A DNA stretch of 64,000 nucleotides from Luteibaculum oceani (lineage in GTDB: Bacteria > Bacteroidota > Bacteroidia > Flavobacteriales_D > Luteibaculaceae): assembly GCF_007995015.1 (NCBI RefSeq), contig NZ_VORB01000002.1, positions 186,001 through 250,000 on the forward strand, given 5' to 3'. Every line of letters starts with the position of its first letter. The first letter of the stretch is position 1. Position numbers and translations under genes: made by a program. Under the pieces are notes generated by a model, which did no database searches, had not been told where the DNA came from, and worked only from the letters and a program-made list of their open reading frames with translations. Below are positions 51,330-58,598 of this stretch, in pieces.

Positions 51330-52034
51330 TCACCAAGAAGATAGTAATGGCATATGGTCACTTATTTCTAACCATTTTTCTGCATTACCTATTTCAAATG
51401 TTTTCAGGGCATTTGCAATGTGTTCTGGACCAAATATATAATCGATATGGTAAGGCTTATCTAGTTTTCTTTGCAGGTAAAGGGTGAGAGTGCTCTCTTT
51501 CCCTTGCCTTTCATTAAAGAATTTGTGGTAGAAGCTTTCAATATGGAGTTCTCCAAATTCCCTTAAAACGTCCGAGTGATTCCACCAACGATCCCACTGA
51601 TCCCAAATCACATTGCTATTAAAGTCACCAACAACCAGAGGGTTTTGAAATTCGGCCTTGTTTATTTGAAGGTATTTCCACATTTGTCCGATGTACCCGA
51701 AGTTTGGAGAGTTATTCTTGTGTAGCCAAACTGCTAATAATTGCTGGTTTCCATTTATCAATATTGGTAGAAAGTATTTAACCGAATGGCCCTTGTAAAT
51801 ATTAGACCAAACTAAAGGTTGGAGGTCAACATCATATTTAGCAAAAATACCTAAACCCTTGTTTTTGTTATCTCCAATCCAAAGGTGGTTCGAAGCCCAC
51901 TGTTTATAGGCTTCATTATTTGTTTTTTTTGGGTTTTCGCACTCTTGTATTACGTTTATATCAGCGTCAAAATCTTTGAGCCATTGAAACTTTTTTCTGA
52001 GGGCTCCATTACAATTCCAGGTCAATAATCTCAA
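51330..52034 (-). CDS. Endonuclease/exonuclease/phosphatase-family protein
   Basis: A 234-aa protein of the EEP fold (ExoIII/DNase I-like). Motifs are LLTWNCNGALRKKF (Asn), INVIQECENPK (metal-binding Glu), LVVGDFNSNVIWDQW (Asp-x-Asn) and the C-terminal ISDHMPLL (Asp-His). Proteins of this length with WNCNGALRKKF are found scattered in many bacteria as presumed nucleases; the phosphatase option cannot be excluded. The start is TTG at 52034, directly after an in-frame stop, so no longer form exists. It reads alone. Confidence 0.88.
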   Translation of the reverse strand: MRLLTWNCNGALRKKFQWLKDFDADINVIQECENPKKTNNEAYKQWASNHLWIGDNKNKGLGIFAKYDVDLQPLVWSNIYKGHSVKYFLPILINGNQQLLAVWLHKNNSPNFGYIGQMWKYLQINKAEFQNPLVVGDFNSNVIWDQWDRWWNHSDVLREFGELHIESFYHKFFNERQGKESTLTLYLQRKLDKPYHIDYIFGPEHIANALKTFEIGNAEKWLEISDHMPLLSSW

Positions 52035-52210
52035 CTATTTGGGTTTTACATTCGTGGTACACTTTGTCTTTTGCGATTACCGGTGAATTTGTTTTCCCCG
52101 GAAAGTAGTAATAAAATAACGTTGTAAATCCTTTCAATCGCACCAAATTTTGTGCAGATTCAGTCCACAAATTATCTGCTGTTTATGATACTTGGTTGAG
52201 AAAACTACCC

Positions 52211-52241
52211 CAATAAAAAAGGCCCCATTGGGGCCCTTTTT
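52211..52241. terminator. Bidirectional terminator
   Basis: GGCCCC (52221-52226) and GGGGCC (52230-52235) form a stem with loop ATT, an A6 run before it and T5 after it. It ends the minus-strand charged-protein gene at 52281. The remaining gap 52035-52210 shows nothing else. Confidence 0.75.
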
Positions 52242-52280
52242 AAAATAGTTGATAGTTAGTTATTGGCTGCTGAACGGTGT

Positions 52281-52973
52281 CTATTCTATGGTTTTGCTTA
52301 GCTCCTTTAATTGTGCTTTATTCTTTTCTACTAGACTTTTCATTTCCGCTAGCTTTTCTTCGGCTTGTTTTATTTTCTCCGCCTTTTTCTTTTCTTCCTC
52401 GGCAGTTATTGTCCCTTCCGCTTTTTCCTTTTCTACTTTGGCTTTAGCTTGTCCTATTTTTTCTTCGTAATTGCGGATTTCGTCTTCCTGTTCCTTAATT
52501 TTCTTTTCGGCTTCTTCTTTTTTGGCCGCAGCAGTAGCTCTGGCAGCGTCAGATCTGGCTTTTCCGAATTCCTTTCCTTCTAACTCACCCTTATTTTTCC
52601 CATAGGCGTTCCCTTTTGAGGAGTCATCTTTGTCGTCGTCCTCGTCGTCATCATCGTCTAGCTCTTTTTTGCCTTTTGCAGCGGCAGCAGCCTTTTTCTC
52701 CTTTTTTATTTTTTCATCTCGGTCATCATCGTCGTCGTCATCGTCGTCTATCTCATCATCGTCGTCGTCTCTGTCTTTAACCTTTGCTTTTTCTCTTTTA
52801 AACTTTTCTTTAGTCTCTTTTTCCTTTTTCTCTTTCTCTTCTTGGGCTTTTTCTTTAGCTTCTTTTTGTTGTTCTACTTTTTCTACCTTTTTCAATTTTC
52901 CCTTTGCCTTTTCTTGTGCAAACATTGGGTTTAAGGCAAATAGTAATAGGGCAATAACAATGAGATTTTTCAT
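52281..52973 (-). CDS. Exported, highly charged low-complexity protein
   Basis: A 230-aa protein with signal peptide MKNLIVIALLLFALNPMFAQ. It then has a Lys/Glu-rich helix (residues 21-68) and two runs of Asp (DRDDDDDEIDDDDDDDDDRD at 67-86 and ELDDDDDEDDDKDD near 105). A short GNAYGKNKGELEGKEFGKAR segment follows, and a Glu/Lys coiled coil (150-230) with about 80 residues of heptads (KKIKEQEDEIRNYEEKIGQA). The Asp runs could bind Ca2+; the coil could pack with the small coiled-coil lipoprotein 9 nt upstream. No family assignment. The opposite strand's serine-rich frame is a shadow. Confidence 0.8.
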   Translation of the reverse strand: MKNLIVIALLLFALNPMFAQEKAKGKLKKVEKVEQQKEAKEKAQEEKEKKEKETKEKFKREKAKVKDRDDDDDEIDDDDDDDDDRDEKIKKEKKAAAAAKGKKELDDDDDEDDDKDDSSKGNAYGKNKGELEGKEFGKARSDAARATAAAKKEEAEKKIKEQEDEIRNYEEKIGQAKAKVEKEKAEGTITAEEEKKKAEKIKQAEEKLAEMKSLVEKNKAQLKELSKTIE

Positions 52974-52982
52974 AATTCTAGA

Positions 52983-53189
52983 TTAAATATCCTTTAACAA
53001 ACTGTCTATTTCAGATTGGTTTTCTTCCAATTTACTTTCACTTGATTCTAGGGTTTTATCGAGCTCCTCTATTGATTGCTCCACCTTTTGCTGTTTCATT
53101 TCTAATTCGGTATCCTTAGTGGCATCCGAGGATTGAGAACATGCAAAAAAGAGGGTTGATAATGCGAGAACCGCTAATGTTTTTTTCAT
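52983..53189 (-). CDS. Small coiled-coil lipoprotein
   Basis: A 68-aa lipoprotein: MKKTLAVLALSTLFFACSQS has its lipobox Cys at 17. After a short acidic linker, about 40 residues form one amphipathic helix with clear heptads (MKQQKVEQSIEELDKTLESS and on to SLLKDI). It resembles Lpp-type murein lipoproteins in shape, but it lacks the C-terminal Lys-Arg that Lpp uses for murein attachment. It is 9 nt upstream of the charged-protein gene, so the two are co-expressed and may interact through their coils. Confidence 0.75.
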   Translation of the reverse strand: MKKTLAVLALSTLFFACSQSSDATKDTELEMKQQKVEQSIEELDKTLESSESKLEENQSEIDSLLKDI

Positions 53190-53286
53190 AGTTGTCGGAT
53201 TTACAGTTGATTAACAGGGACTTGTATACGCGTATAATATTAATAAAGCTTCCTTTTGGATTTAAAAAACTGTCGGATGTCACGGA

Positions 53287-53382
53287 AATGGAATAATGTA
53301 CCAATGTACCAATGTATCAATGTACCAATGAAACAATGGATTAATGTATTAATGGAGAAATGTGGCAATGTAATAATGCAGT
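53287..53382. repeat. Tandem 8-bp repeat, 12 units (AATGnnnn)
   Basis: Twelve consecutive 8-bp units all begin AATG; the most regular is AATGTACC (53295, 53303, 53319), and the others vary only in the last four bases (for example AATGTATC, AATGGATT, AATGTAAT). The array lies between the small lipoprotein promoter region and a frameshifted membrane gene. No spacer-repeat structure exists, so it is not CRISPR. The varying half could reflect slippage plus point mutation. Confidence 0.9.
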
Positions 53383-53386
53383 TGCA

Positions 53387-53770
53387 TTAAAAAATAGCCA
53401 TGATGGAGTCGAAATTAAGGGCCAGAAAGAGAAAGCTGGTAAGATTGGCGTAAATAAGCATGGGGAGCAGCCAAATTAGTAGGGTCGCCAAGCCAAAATG
53501 AAGGTAGATTAAGGAAAGAGGGAGAAGAAGTCCAAGGTACAGATCCCAGAGTATTTGATGGCCCCAGTATTTTTTAGGATGCCTTTTAGGCTTTTTGCAA
53601 AAGATTCTTTTCCATTTACATAGGGGGAGTATAAAAGGAAAGATAACCCTAGAATCCACGCGGTTATCTTTCCAAAATTATGTTGGTTTGCGATCTTAAA
53701 AATATAGGTGTCTGTTCGAGAATAAACGGCGAACACTATAAAGGCCAGAAATAAGCCCCAAACGCCCCAT
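53387..53770 (-). pseudogene. Frameshifted small membrane protein (about 128 aa, four helices)
   Basis: Two minus-strand frames each hold half of what looks like one protein. Upstream: WGVWGLFLAFIVFAVYS and ITAWILGLSFLLYSPYVNGK (two helices). Downstream: QILWDLYLGLLLPLSLIYL and LATLLIWLLPMLIYANLTSF (two more). One extra A in the A6 tract at 53570-53575 would join them as KGILKKYWGHQILWDLYLG. The upstream frame lacks an ATG, but loss of one G from the G4 tract at 53765-53768 would put the ATG at 53770 in frame. Either two homopolymer errors in the assembly or a decaying gene. Family unknown. Confidence 0.6.
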
Positions 53771-53798
53771 TTTTTAAGAAATAGCTGAATGGATGGGT

Positions 53799-54386
53799 CT
53801 AAATTTCCTCAACCGTTCCGGTGCTGTCAGATTCAACTACCTCCATGGTTTCCTCAGGGAAGTAATCAACAGTATTGTTCTCTACAAGAGTTTTTAAGTT
53901 AGTCATGTTAAGGTTTTCTTGGTCTTCCATAGCTCCGCCCATGAAGGCTAGCATAGACTTAGCCATCATTCCATTCCCAGTGGTAACAGATTTTGACGTT
54001 ACTCTGGTTTTACCACCTAAGTCTTCAAGCTGAATCCTATAATCCATGGTCATAAAATCCATTGTGAATGTACATTCCATGTGGTCTTGTTCTTCAATGG
54101 AGTTTATGGTTTCCACCATAAACATTTCCTCACCGTTTTGCTCAACATAGATTTTAGATTCCGCACCAGCTTTTCCTTTTTCACCGCTGATGTGTTCTAT
54201 TTTCTTTACCTCTTTTAACCATTCATTTATGCGCGATTCATCCTGCATAATGGCCCATACTTCTTCTATAGGTTTTTCTATAACTACCTCGCTTTCGTAG
54301 GCTATTTCAGGCTTCAAAAAGCCAAAGCTTAGGAATATTAAAATCAATACCAGAAGGCTGATTCCGACAATTTTTAATGCTTTCAT
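53799..54386 (-). CDS. Membrane-anchored SRPBCC (START-like) protein
   Basis: A 195-aa protein. An N-terminal membrane helix (IVGISLLVLILIFLSFGFLK) is followed by a complete SRPBCC/polyketide-cyclase-like fold: ESEVVIEKPIEEVWAIMQDE, WLKEVKKIEHISGEKGKAGA and YRIQLEDLGGKTRVTSKSVT, with the long C-terminal helix KSMLAFMGGAMEDQENLNMT. The fold makes a pocket for hydrophobic ligands. Its C-terminal tail is acidic (EVVESDSTGTVEEI). It is 46 nt downstream of the aromatic operon on the same strand, so it might be transcribed with it, but the gap is larger than any within the operon. Ligand unknown. Confidence 0.82.
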   Translation of the reverse strand: MKALKIVGISLLVLILIFLSFGFLKPEIAYESEVVIEKPIEEVWAIMQDESRINEWLKEVKKIEHISGEKGKAGAESKIYVEQNGEEMFMVETINSIEEQDHMECTFTMDFMTMDYRIQLEDLGGKTRVTSKSVTTGNGMMAKSMLAFMGGAMEDQENLNMTNLKTLVENNTVDYFPEETMEVVESDSTGTVEEI

Positions 54387-54432
54387 GTTCTTATGGATTT
54401 ATATTTAAAACTAGGATTATTTTTAAACGGTA

Positions 54433-55185
54433 TTAATAAGTTCCATTCATTAAGGCTCCGCCTATGGTAGATTGGGCTTTAAGACCTAATTTTTTCATCA
54501 TTTCATAGCTTGTACAAACTGCGGCAGATGTAACAGGTATGCCAATTTCATCCTGGAGTTTATCAATGGCTTCTAAAGATGGCATTTGTACACAGGCTGA
54601 AGCTACAAGGGCATCTACGCCCGTTAAGTCTAGGCGCTTATATATTTCCAGTAAGTTCATAGGGTCTTGTGCTGCAACTTCCAAATTATCTGGTATTTCC
54701 AATGCAATACTGTCCTTTACGTTAAACCCTTGATGCTCTATGTACTCCACAACTAAATCCGTTAATGGCCTCATGTATGGGGTAATAACCGCAATGTTTT
54801 TAACCTTTAAAGTTTTTAGTCCACTCACCAATGCACCAGCGCTTGTGACAATAGGAGTAGGAAAGCCATTCTCTACAGTCTTTTTATTGAGGTTTTCCTC
54901 AGAAACGCAGTGGTAGCCTTTACCCATACTCATAATTGCAACCAAACAGGCATATCCCATTACATCCACCTGAGCATCGGAAAGTTCTGTTGCACACTTC
55001 AAGCTTTCAGCATCCATGGCTTCCAACTCCTCTTTGGTCACCTTTTTCATGCGCATTCTGCTGGAATGAAAGGTGAATTTTTCTGGAAACAATTCCTCTC
55101 TACCTCTAAATAGAGCAGGGATTTCGGTTTCCATCGTAATGTTAGAAGAGGGCACAATTTGCCCTATTTTAAATCGTGTTTTCAT
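54433..55185 (-). CDS. maiA: Maleate cis-trans isomerase family (Asp/Glu racemase superfamily)
   Basis: From ATG 55185 the protein is 250 aa. The two catalytic cysteines of the maleate isomerase/arylmalonate decarboxylase group are present: Cys in VMGYACLVAIM and Cys in LVASACVQMPSLEAI. The N-terminal substrate loop QIVPSSNITMETEIP is a maleate isomerase signature. The expected reaction is maleate to fumarate, which feeds the citrate cycle. The ATG overlaps the FAH stop (ATGA), so it is tightly coupled to that gene; a longer frame from 55266 lies within the FAH gene and is rejected. It ends the eight-gene operon. An arylmalonate decarboxylase-type activity is the main alternative. Confidence 0.85.
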   Translation of the reverse strand: MKTRFKIGQIVPSSNITMETEIPALFRGREELFPEKFTFHSSRMRMKKVTKEELEAMDAESLKCATELSDAQVDVMGYACLVAIMSMGKGYHCVSEENLNKKTVENGFPTPIVTSAGALVSGLKTLKVKNIAVITPYMRPLTDLVVEYIEHQGFNVKDSIALEIPDNLEVAAQDPMNLLEIYKRLDLTGVDALVASACVQMPSLEAIDKLQDEIGIPVTSAAVCTSYEMMKKLGLKAQSTIGGALMNGTY

Positions 55186-56093
55186 CGCACTACCTCCTTT
55201 ACGGTGTTTACGATTGTTCCAATGCCCTCTACGGTAGATTCTATAACATCGCCAGGCTGTAACCACTCTTGTGGCGTTCTCCCAGCTCCAACTCCTGCAG
55301 GGGTACCCGTTGCAATAATATCTCCTGGTTCTACAGTAAATACGGTGGAAATATCCTCTATTAAATCGTTGACATTAAAGAGCATAAACTTGGTATTGGA
55401 GTTTTGCTTTTCTACTCCATTCTTTTTCAACCAGAGATTTAAGTTATGTGGGTCTGTTATTTCATCGGCCGTTACAATTTCGGGTCCCATTGGAGCAAAA
55501 GTGTCTTGCCCTTTAGAAACGATCCATTGTCCCTGCCTTCTACAATCTCTTGCAGAAATATCGTTGATTACGGTATAGCCATAGACATAATCCAAGGCCT
55601 TCGCATTTTCTACATACTTCCCTTTCTTGCCAATAATCACGGCCAGTTCGCATTCCCAATCTAGTTGTTTGGTGAGTTTGGGATCTAGAAGCACGTAATC
55701 GTCTGGTCCACAAACTGCCGTGGTTGGTTTACAGAAAATTACGGGTTGTTGGGGCAGTGCTTTATCGGTATCTAAAGATCTGGCAGATTCGGCAACGTGT
55801 TCGGTGTAGTTTAGACCAATTCCTATAATGTTTTTGCGAGGTTTTGGAATGGGGGCTAACACCTTAAAGTCGTTCTGACTTACCTCGCACTTGCTCAAGT
55901 CTCCTGTAGATGCGTGTTTAACGTCCTTTCCAATCTCAACTGCTTTTTCAAGCCCCAGATCTATAAATTCTAACATAGAATTTGGCAAGGATTTACCAAT
56001 GGCCTTACCAAATGCCTCCATGTTGTATACTTTTCCATCGTACTTAAAACCAAGGTTTTCCTGGTTATTCTGTCTATATGTAAGTAATCTCAT
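55182..56093 (-). CDS. FAH-family hydrolase, probable maleylpyruvate/fumarylpyruvate hydrolase
   Basis: A 303-aa long-form FAH protein. The metal site is in LDWECELAVIIGKKGK (Glu-x-Glu) and the Asp of VINDISARDCRRQ. FVEPGDII-type motifs appear as FTVEPGDIIATGTPAGVGAG, and the front holds NIIGIGLNYTEHVAESARS. In a gentisate route this enzyme would cut the ring-opened product. Because the next gene is a maleate isomerase, I infer direct hydrolysis of maleylpyruvate to maleate and pyruvate, without a maleylpyruvate isomerase. It is 16 nt after the dioxygenase gene. Other acylpyruvase substrates remain possible. Confidence 0.88.
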   Translation of the reverse strand: MRLLTYRQNNQENLGFKYDGKVYNMEAFGKAIGKSLPNSMLEFIDLGLEKAVEIGKDVKHASTGDLSKCEVSQNDFKVLAPIPKPRKNIIGIGLNYTEHVAESARSLDTDKALPQQPVIFCKPTTAVCGPDDYVLLDPKLTKQLDWECELAVIIGKKGKYVENAKALDYVYGYTVINDISARDCRRQGQWIVSKGQDTFAPMGPEIVTADEITDPHNLNLWLKKNGVEKQNSNTKFMLFNVNDLIEDISTVFTVEPGDIIATGTPAGVGAGRTPQEWLQPGDVIESTVEGIGTIVNTVKEVVR

Positions 56094-56109
56094 TTTTTAT
56101 TGTGGTGTA

Positions 56110-57219
56110 TTATGCAATTATATCTTGGTGATCTTTTTCGTGAGGGCGTTCTTGGTATAGCCCTAAATTTTCAATTGTTGGTAGGTCATTAAAGGAGAAA
56201 AGGCATGCATCCTCGGTATCCGATAGGTTTACATGCTCGTGCACTGCCCATGATGGTACACAAAATATGTCTCGCTCTTTCCAATCGAAACGTGTACCAT
56301 TAATTACCGAATAGCCGTTTCCTTTTGCACATTGATAAACAAAGGAGCCCGTATGTTGGTGAGCTTTAGTATGCTCACCCGGTCTTAACATCTGCATGGA
56401 TGCTCCCATGGTTTGCATAACATGTCCTCCAGTGCATGGGTTGCGGTAATGCATAAGCACCCCGTCGTAAGGCGATGCCTTTCCGAATTTAGCCGCCTCC
56501 TTAAGGGCGGGATAAACATCCTTCCAGCGGTATTTAAAAATTGGAGAATATGGCTTGTCCCAATTTTCATACGCAGGCATCAATCCAGCTGCGGATCCAA
56601 ACGAATCTGGAAGATAATTGGTAGGCACATCTGTTGGTTGTTTTCCGTCGTATACAGCATAATCGTTGGCCTCCAATGCATTTACAAGCGGGATGTCTAA
56701 TCCGTCTTGCCAAATACAGGTTTTACCATCTTTTGCTACTCCATGTTCGTGCCAGGTGGAGTTTGGGGTAATAACAAAGTCGTTTACTTCGAAAGTTACC
56801 TTATTGCCATCTACCACAGTGTAACCACCTTCTCCCTCCATGATAAATCTGAGGGCTGAGGCCTTGTGTTTATGTGCTGAAGTACTTTCGCCTGGTCGAG
56901 TAACTTGAAGTCCAGTGTAAAGCCAACCAACCGCCGCCGAAACATCTCTTCTTTTATCGTTTACTAGGTAAACCACTCGGCGCCCGGCTTCCTCCGGGGA
57001 AACCAATTCAGAAGATCTTAAAACAAGTTCCCTTAAATCCTCATATTTCCATAACATGGGGATGGAGCTGGTTCTCGGTTCCCACGGTTCTATATCGTTG
57101 GCAACGGTCCAGAGGGCTCCGGCGCCAAGTCCTTCTAATTCTTTGTAGTAGGCCTTAAGTTCGTCGTTATCTTTAACTCTTGCTCTACCTAGAATATCAT
57201 CGCTATACTTATTATCCAT
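56110..57219 (-). CDS. Gentisate 1,2-dioxygenase-type bicupin
   Basis: A 369-aa bicupin ring-cleaving dioxygenase. The iron-site histidines of the first cupin are in STSAHKHKASALRFIMEGEG and NSTWHEHGVAKDGK; the second cupin also keeps HTKAHQHTGSFVYQCAKGNG and PSWAVHEHVNLSDTE. The N-terminal GALWTVANDIEPWEPRTSSI and PMLWKYEDL are family phrases. Gentisate dioxygenase opens 2,5-dihydroxybenzoate between C1 and C2 to maleylpyruvate. Family members also accept 1-hydroxy-2-naphthoate, salicylate, 5-aminosalicylate or 5-nitrosalicylate, so the substrate is inferred from the operon. It is 1 nt after the nitrilase gene. Confidence 0.88.
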   Translation of the reverse strand: MDNKYSDDILGRARVKDNDELKAYYKELEGLGAGALWTVANDIEPWEPRTSSIPMLWKYEDLRELVLRSSELVSPEEAGRRVVYLVNDKRRDVSAAVGWLYTGLQVTRPGESTSAHKHKASALRFIMEGEGGYTVVDGNKVTFEVNDFVITPNSTWHEHGVAKDGKTCIWQDGLDIPLVNALEANDYAVYDGKQPTDVPTNYLPDSFGSAAGLMPAYENWDKPYSPIFKYRWKDVYPALKEAAKFGKASPYDGVLMHYRNPCTGGHVMQTMGASMQMLRPGEHTKAHQHTGSFVYQCAKGNGYSVINGTRFDWKERDIFCVPSWAVHEHVNLSDTEDACLFSFNDLPTIENLGLYQERPHEKDHQDIIA

Positions 57220-57220
57220 A

Positions 57221-58186
57221 CTAATCGAGATTTTCTGTGAATGTTATCTTTTTGGTAGGAGAGGTGTTTACCCGCAAATCAAATATGTCGAAACGGTTGT
57301 AGTGCCCCAATATATCGTGCATTTGCTTGGGTTGAATGCATTTTGATAAATCGATCTCGGCATAAACAATTCCCTCATCATCAATAAGCGGCTCGCCGAT
57401 GCAAGCTCCATTTGGGCCAACGAATCCAGTAAATGCCGAGTTTTTTCTTCCAAATCGCTCCTCTATGTCCGGCACTTCGGGCTTTAGGGCTTCCATTATT
57501 TCCTGTGAAATGGTGGAACAGGAGACAATGGTAAACAATTTCCCTTCGAAGGCATGGGCTGCTGCACGTATTTTAATGGCTTCTGCCATGTTGTAATCGG
57601 GTGGAGCCACGGGTAAAGAAATGTAGTTAGCTATATGTACCAATTCCCCTTGACTTAGTAGGGTAAATCGGGCTAGCGTGTTGGTGTTTTCGCCACATGC
57701 GAGGGTTCCAAGAGGCCCAACCGAAGTGTCGTAAACTTTTAAACTCGAACCATCGCCACTGGTCCAGGTGAGCTTTTCTGCCCAGGTTGGAACTAGTTTT
57801 CGATGTCTCCCTAGAAGCTTTCCTTCATCAGAGATAATTAAGTTGGTATTATAAATTTCTCCATAGCTTTCTCCACGTTCATTTATTCCAAGAACTATGT
57901 TTAGCTTCAGTTCCCTTGCTGTTTCGAGAACTCTATTGATTTGAGGTGAATTTACCTCCACCGAATTTCTGTACAATCTTTCGTACCACTTGGAACCATC
58001 TATGGGATTAAGTACCCAATTCCAATAGGGGTATCCAGCCACAAATACTTCGGGGAAGGCAATTAAACTTGCACCGTTTTTGGCCGCTTCCTCGCAAATA
58101 GTAATCACCTTATCAATGGTTTTTTCTACATCTAGAAATACCGGAGATGCTTGAACTGCAGCGGCTTTAAATTTTTTAAACTCCAT
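57221..58186 (-). CDS. Nitrilase (carbon-nitrogen hydrolase family)
   Basis: A 321-aa nitrilase-superfamily enzyme of the branch that hydrolyses nitriles to acids and ammonia. The Glu-Lys-Cys triad is visible: Glu in LIAFPEVFVAGYPYWNW, Lys in LLGRHRKLVPTWAEKLTW and Cys in LGTLACGENTNTLARF. The YPYW phrase and the CGENTN wording favour true nitrilases over amidases. It overlaps the thioesterase gene by 11 nt and lies 1 nt from the dioxygenase gene, fully inside the aromatic operon, so its substrate is probably an aromatic nitrile giving the acid that the ligase activates. An amidase role on a nitrogen-containing ring-cleavage product is the alternative. Confidence 0.88.
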   Translation of the reverse strand: MEFKKFKAAAVQASPVFLDVEKTIDKVITICEEAAKNGASLIAFPEVFVAGYPYWNWVLNPIDGSKWYERLYRNSVEVNSPQINRVLETARELKLNIVLGINERGESYGEIYNTNLIISDEGKLLGRHRKLVPTWAEKLTWTSGDGSSLKVYDTSVGPLGTLACGENTNTLARFTLLSQGELVHIANYISLPVAPPDYNMAEAIKIRAAAHAFEGKLFTIVSCSTISQEIMEALKPEVPDIEERFGRKNSAFTGFVGPNGACIGEPLIDDEGIVYAEIDLSKCIQPKQMHDILGHYNRFDIFDLRVNTSPTKKITFTENLD

Positions 58187-58598
58187 TAGCTATGTAGGGT
58201 TTTATTTTGGCTCTAATCGATTCGCTAAAGGGCTGCGGGGCAATAGCTTTTCTATCCTCGCTAATCCCAACATTTACTAGGCTAACTTCGCCTTCTAGGC
58301 ATATGTCTGATTGGTTTTTAAATTGAAATCCACAACGCATTGATGAGTTCCCCAACTTTATCACCCACAACCTCTTAGTAATGATTTCACCCAGTCGGGC
58401 TGGTGATTTAAATTGAACATGTAAATCTACAGTTGGAATTCCGGCGTCGTCATGCATTTGGGCAAAACTGTAATCAAGTGCCTCTTCGAACCAGTCTTCA
58501 ACCGTTGCATTTAGCATCTCTAAAAACCTCGGGTAGAATACTATTCCAGCCTTGTCTATATGCTGAAATCTTATTTTTTCCTCCTTTTCAAATACCAT
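58176..58598 (-). CDS. 4-hydroxybenzoyl-CoA thioesterase-like (YbgC/hotdog) protein
   Basis: A 140-aa hotdog-fold acyl-CoA thioesterase. The active-site region reads FQHIDKAGIVFYPRFLEML, with the catalytic Asp of the 4HBT/YbgC group. VDLHVQFKSPARLGEIIT and RCGFQFKNQSDICLEGEVSL complete the fold. In this operon it should release gentisate from 5-hydroxysalicylyl-CoA (gentisyl-CoA) after hydroxylation. It overlaps the ligase gene by 11 nt on one side and the nitrilase gene by 11 nt on the other, so expression is coupled. Confidence 0.87.
   Translation of the reverse strand: MVFEKEEKIRFQHIDKAGIVFYPRFLEMLNATVEDWFEEALDYSFAQMHDDAGIPTVDLHVQFKSPARLGEIITKRLWVIKLGNSSMRCGFQFKNQSDICLEGEVSLVNVGISEDRKAIAPQPFSESIRAKIKPYIANGV

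Noticed and set aside
52630-52986. Serine-rich plus-strand frame of 118 codons
   Set aside because: It is the antisense of the Asp/Glu/Lys-rich gene; the Ser runs come from complementing GAC/GAT codons.
53287-53382. AATG repeat array as a CRISPR
   Set aside because: Units are 8 bp with no separate spacers and no cas genes are in the window.
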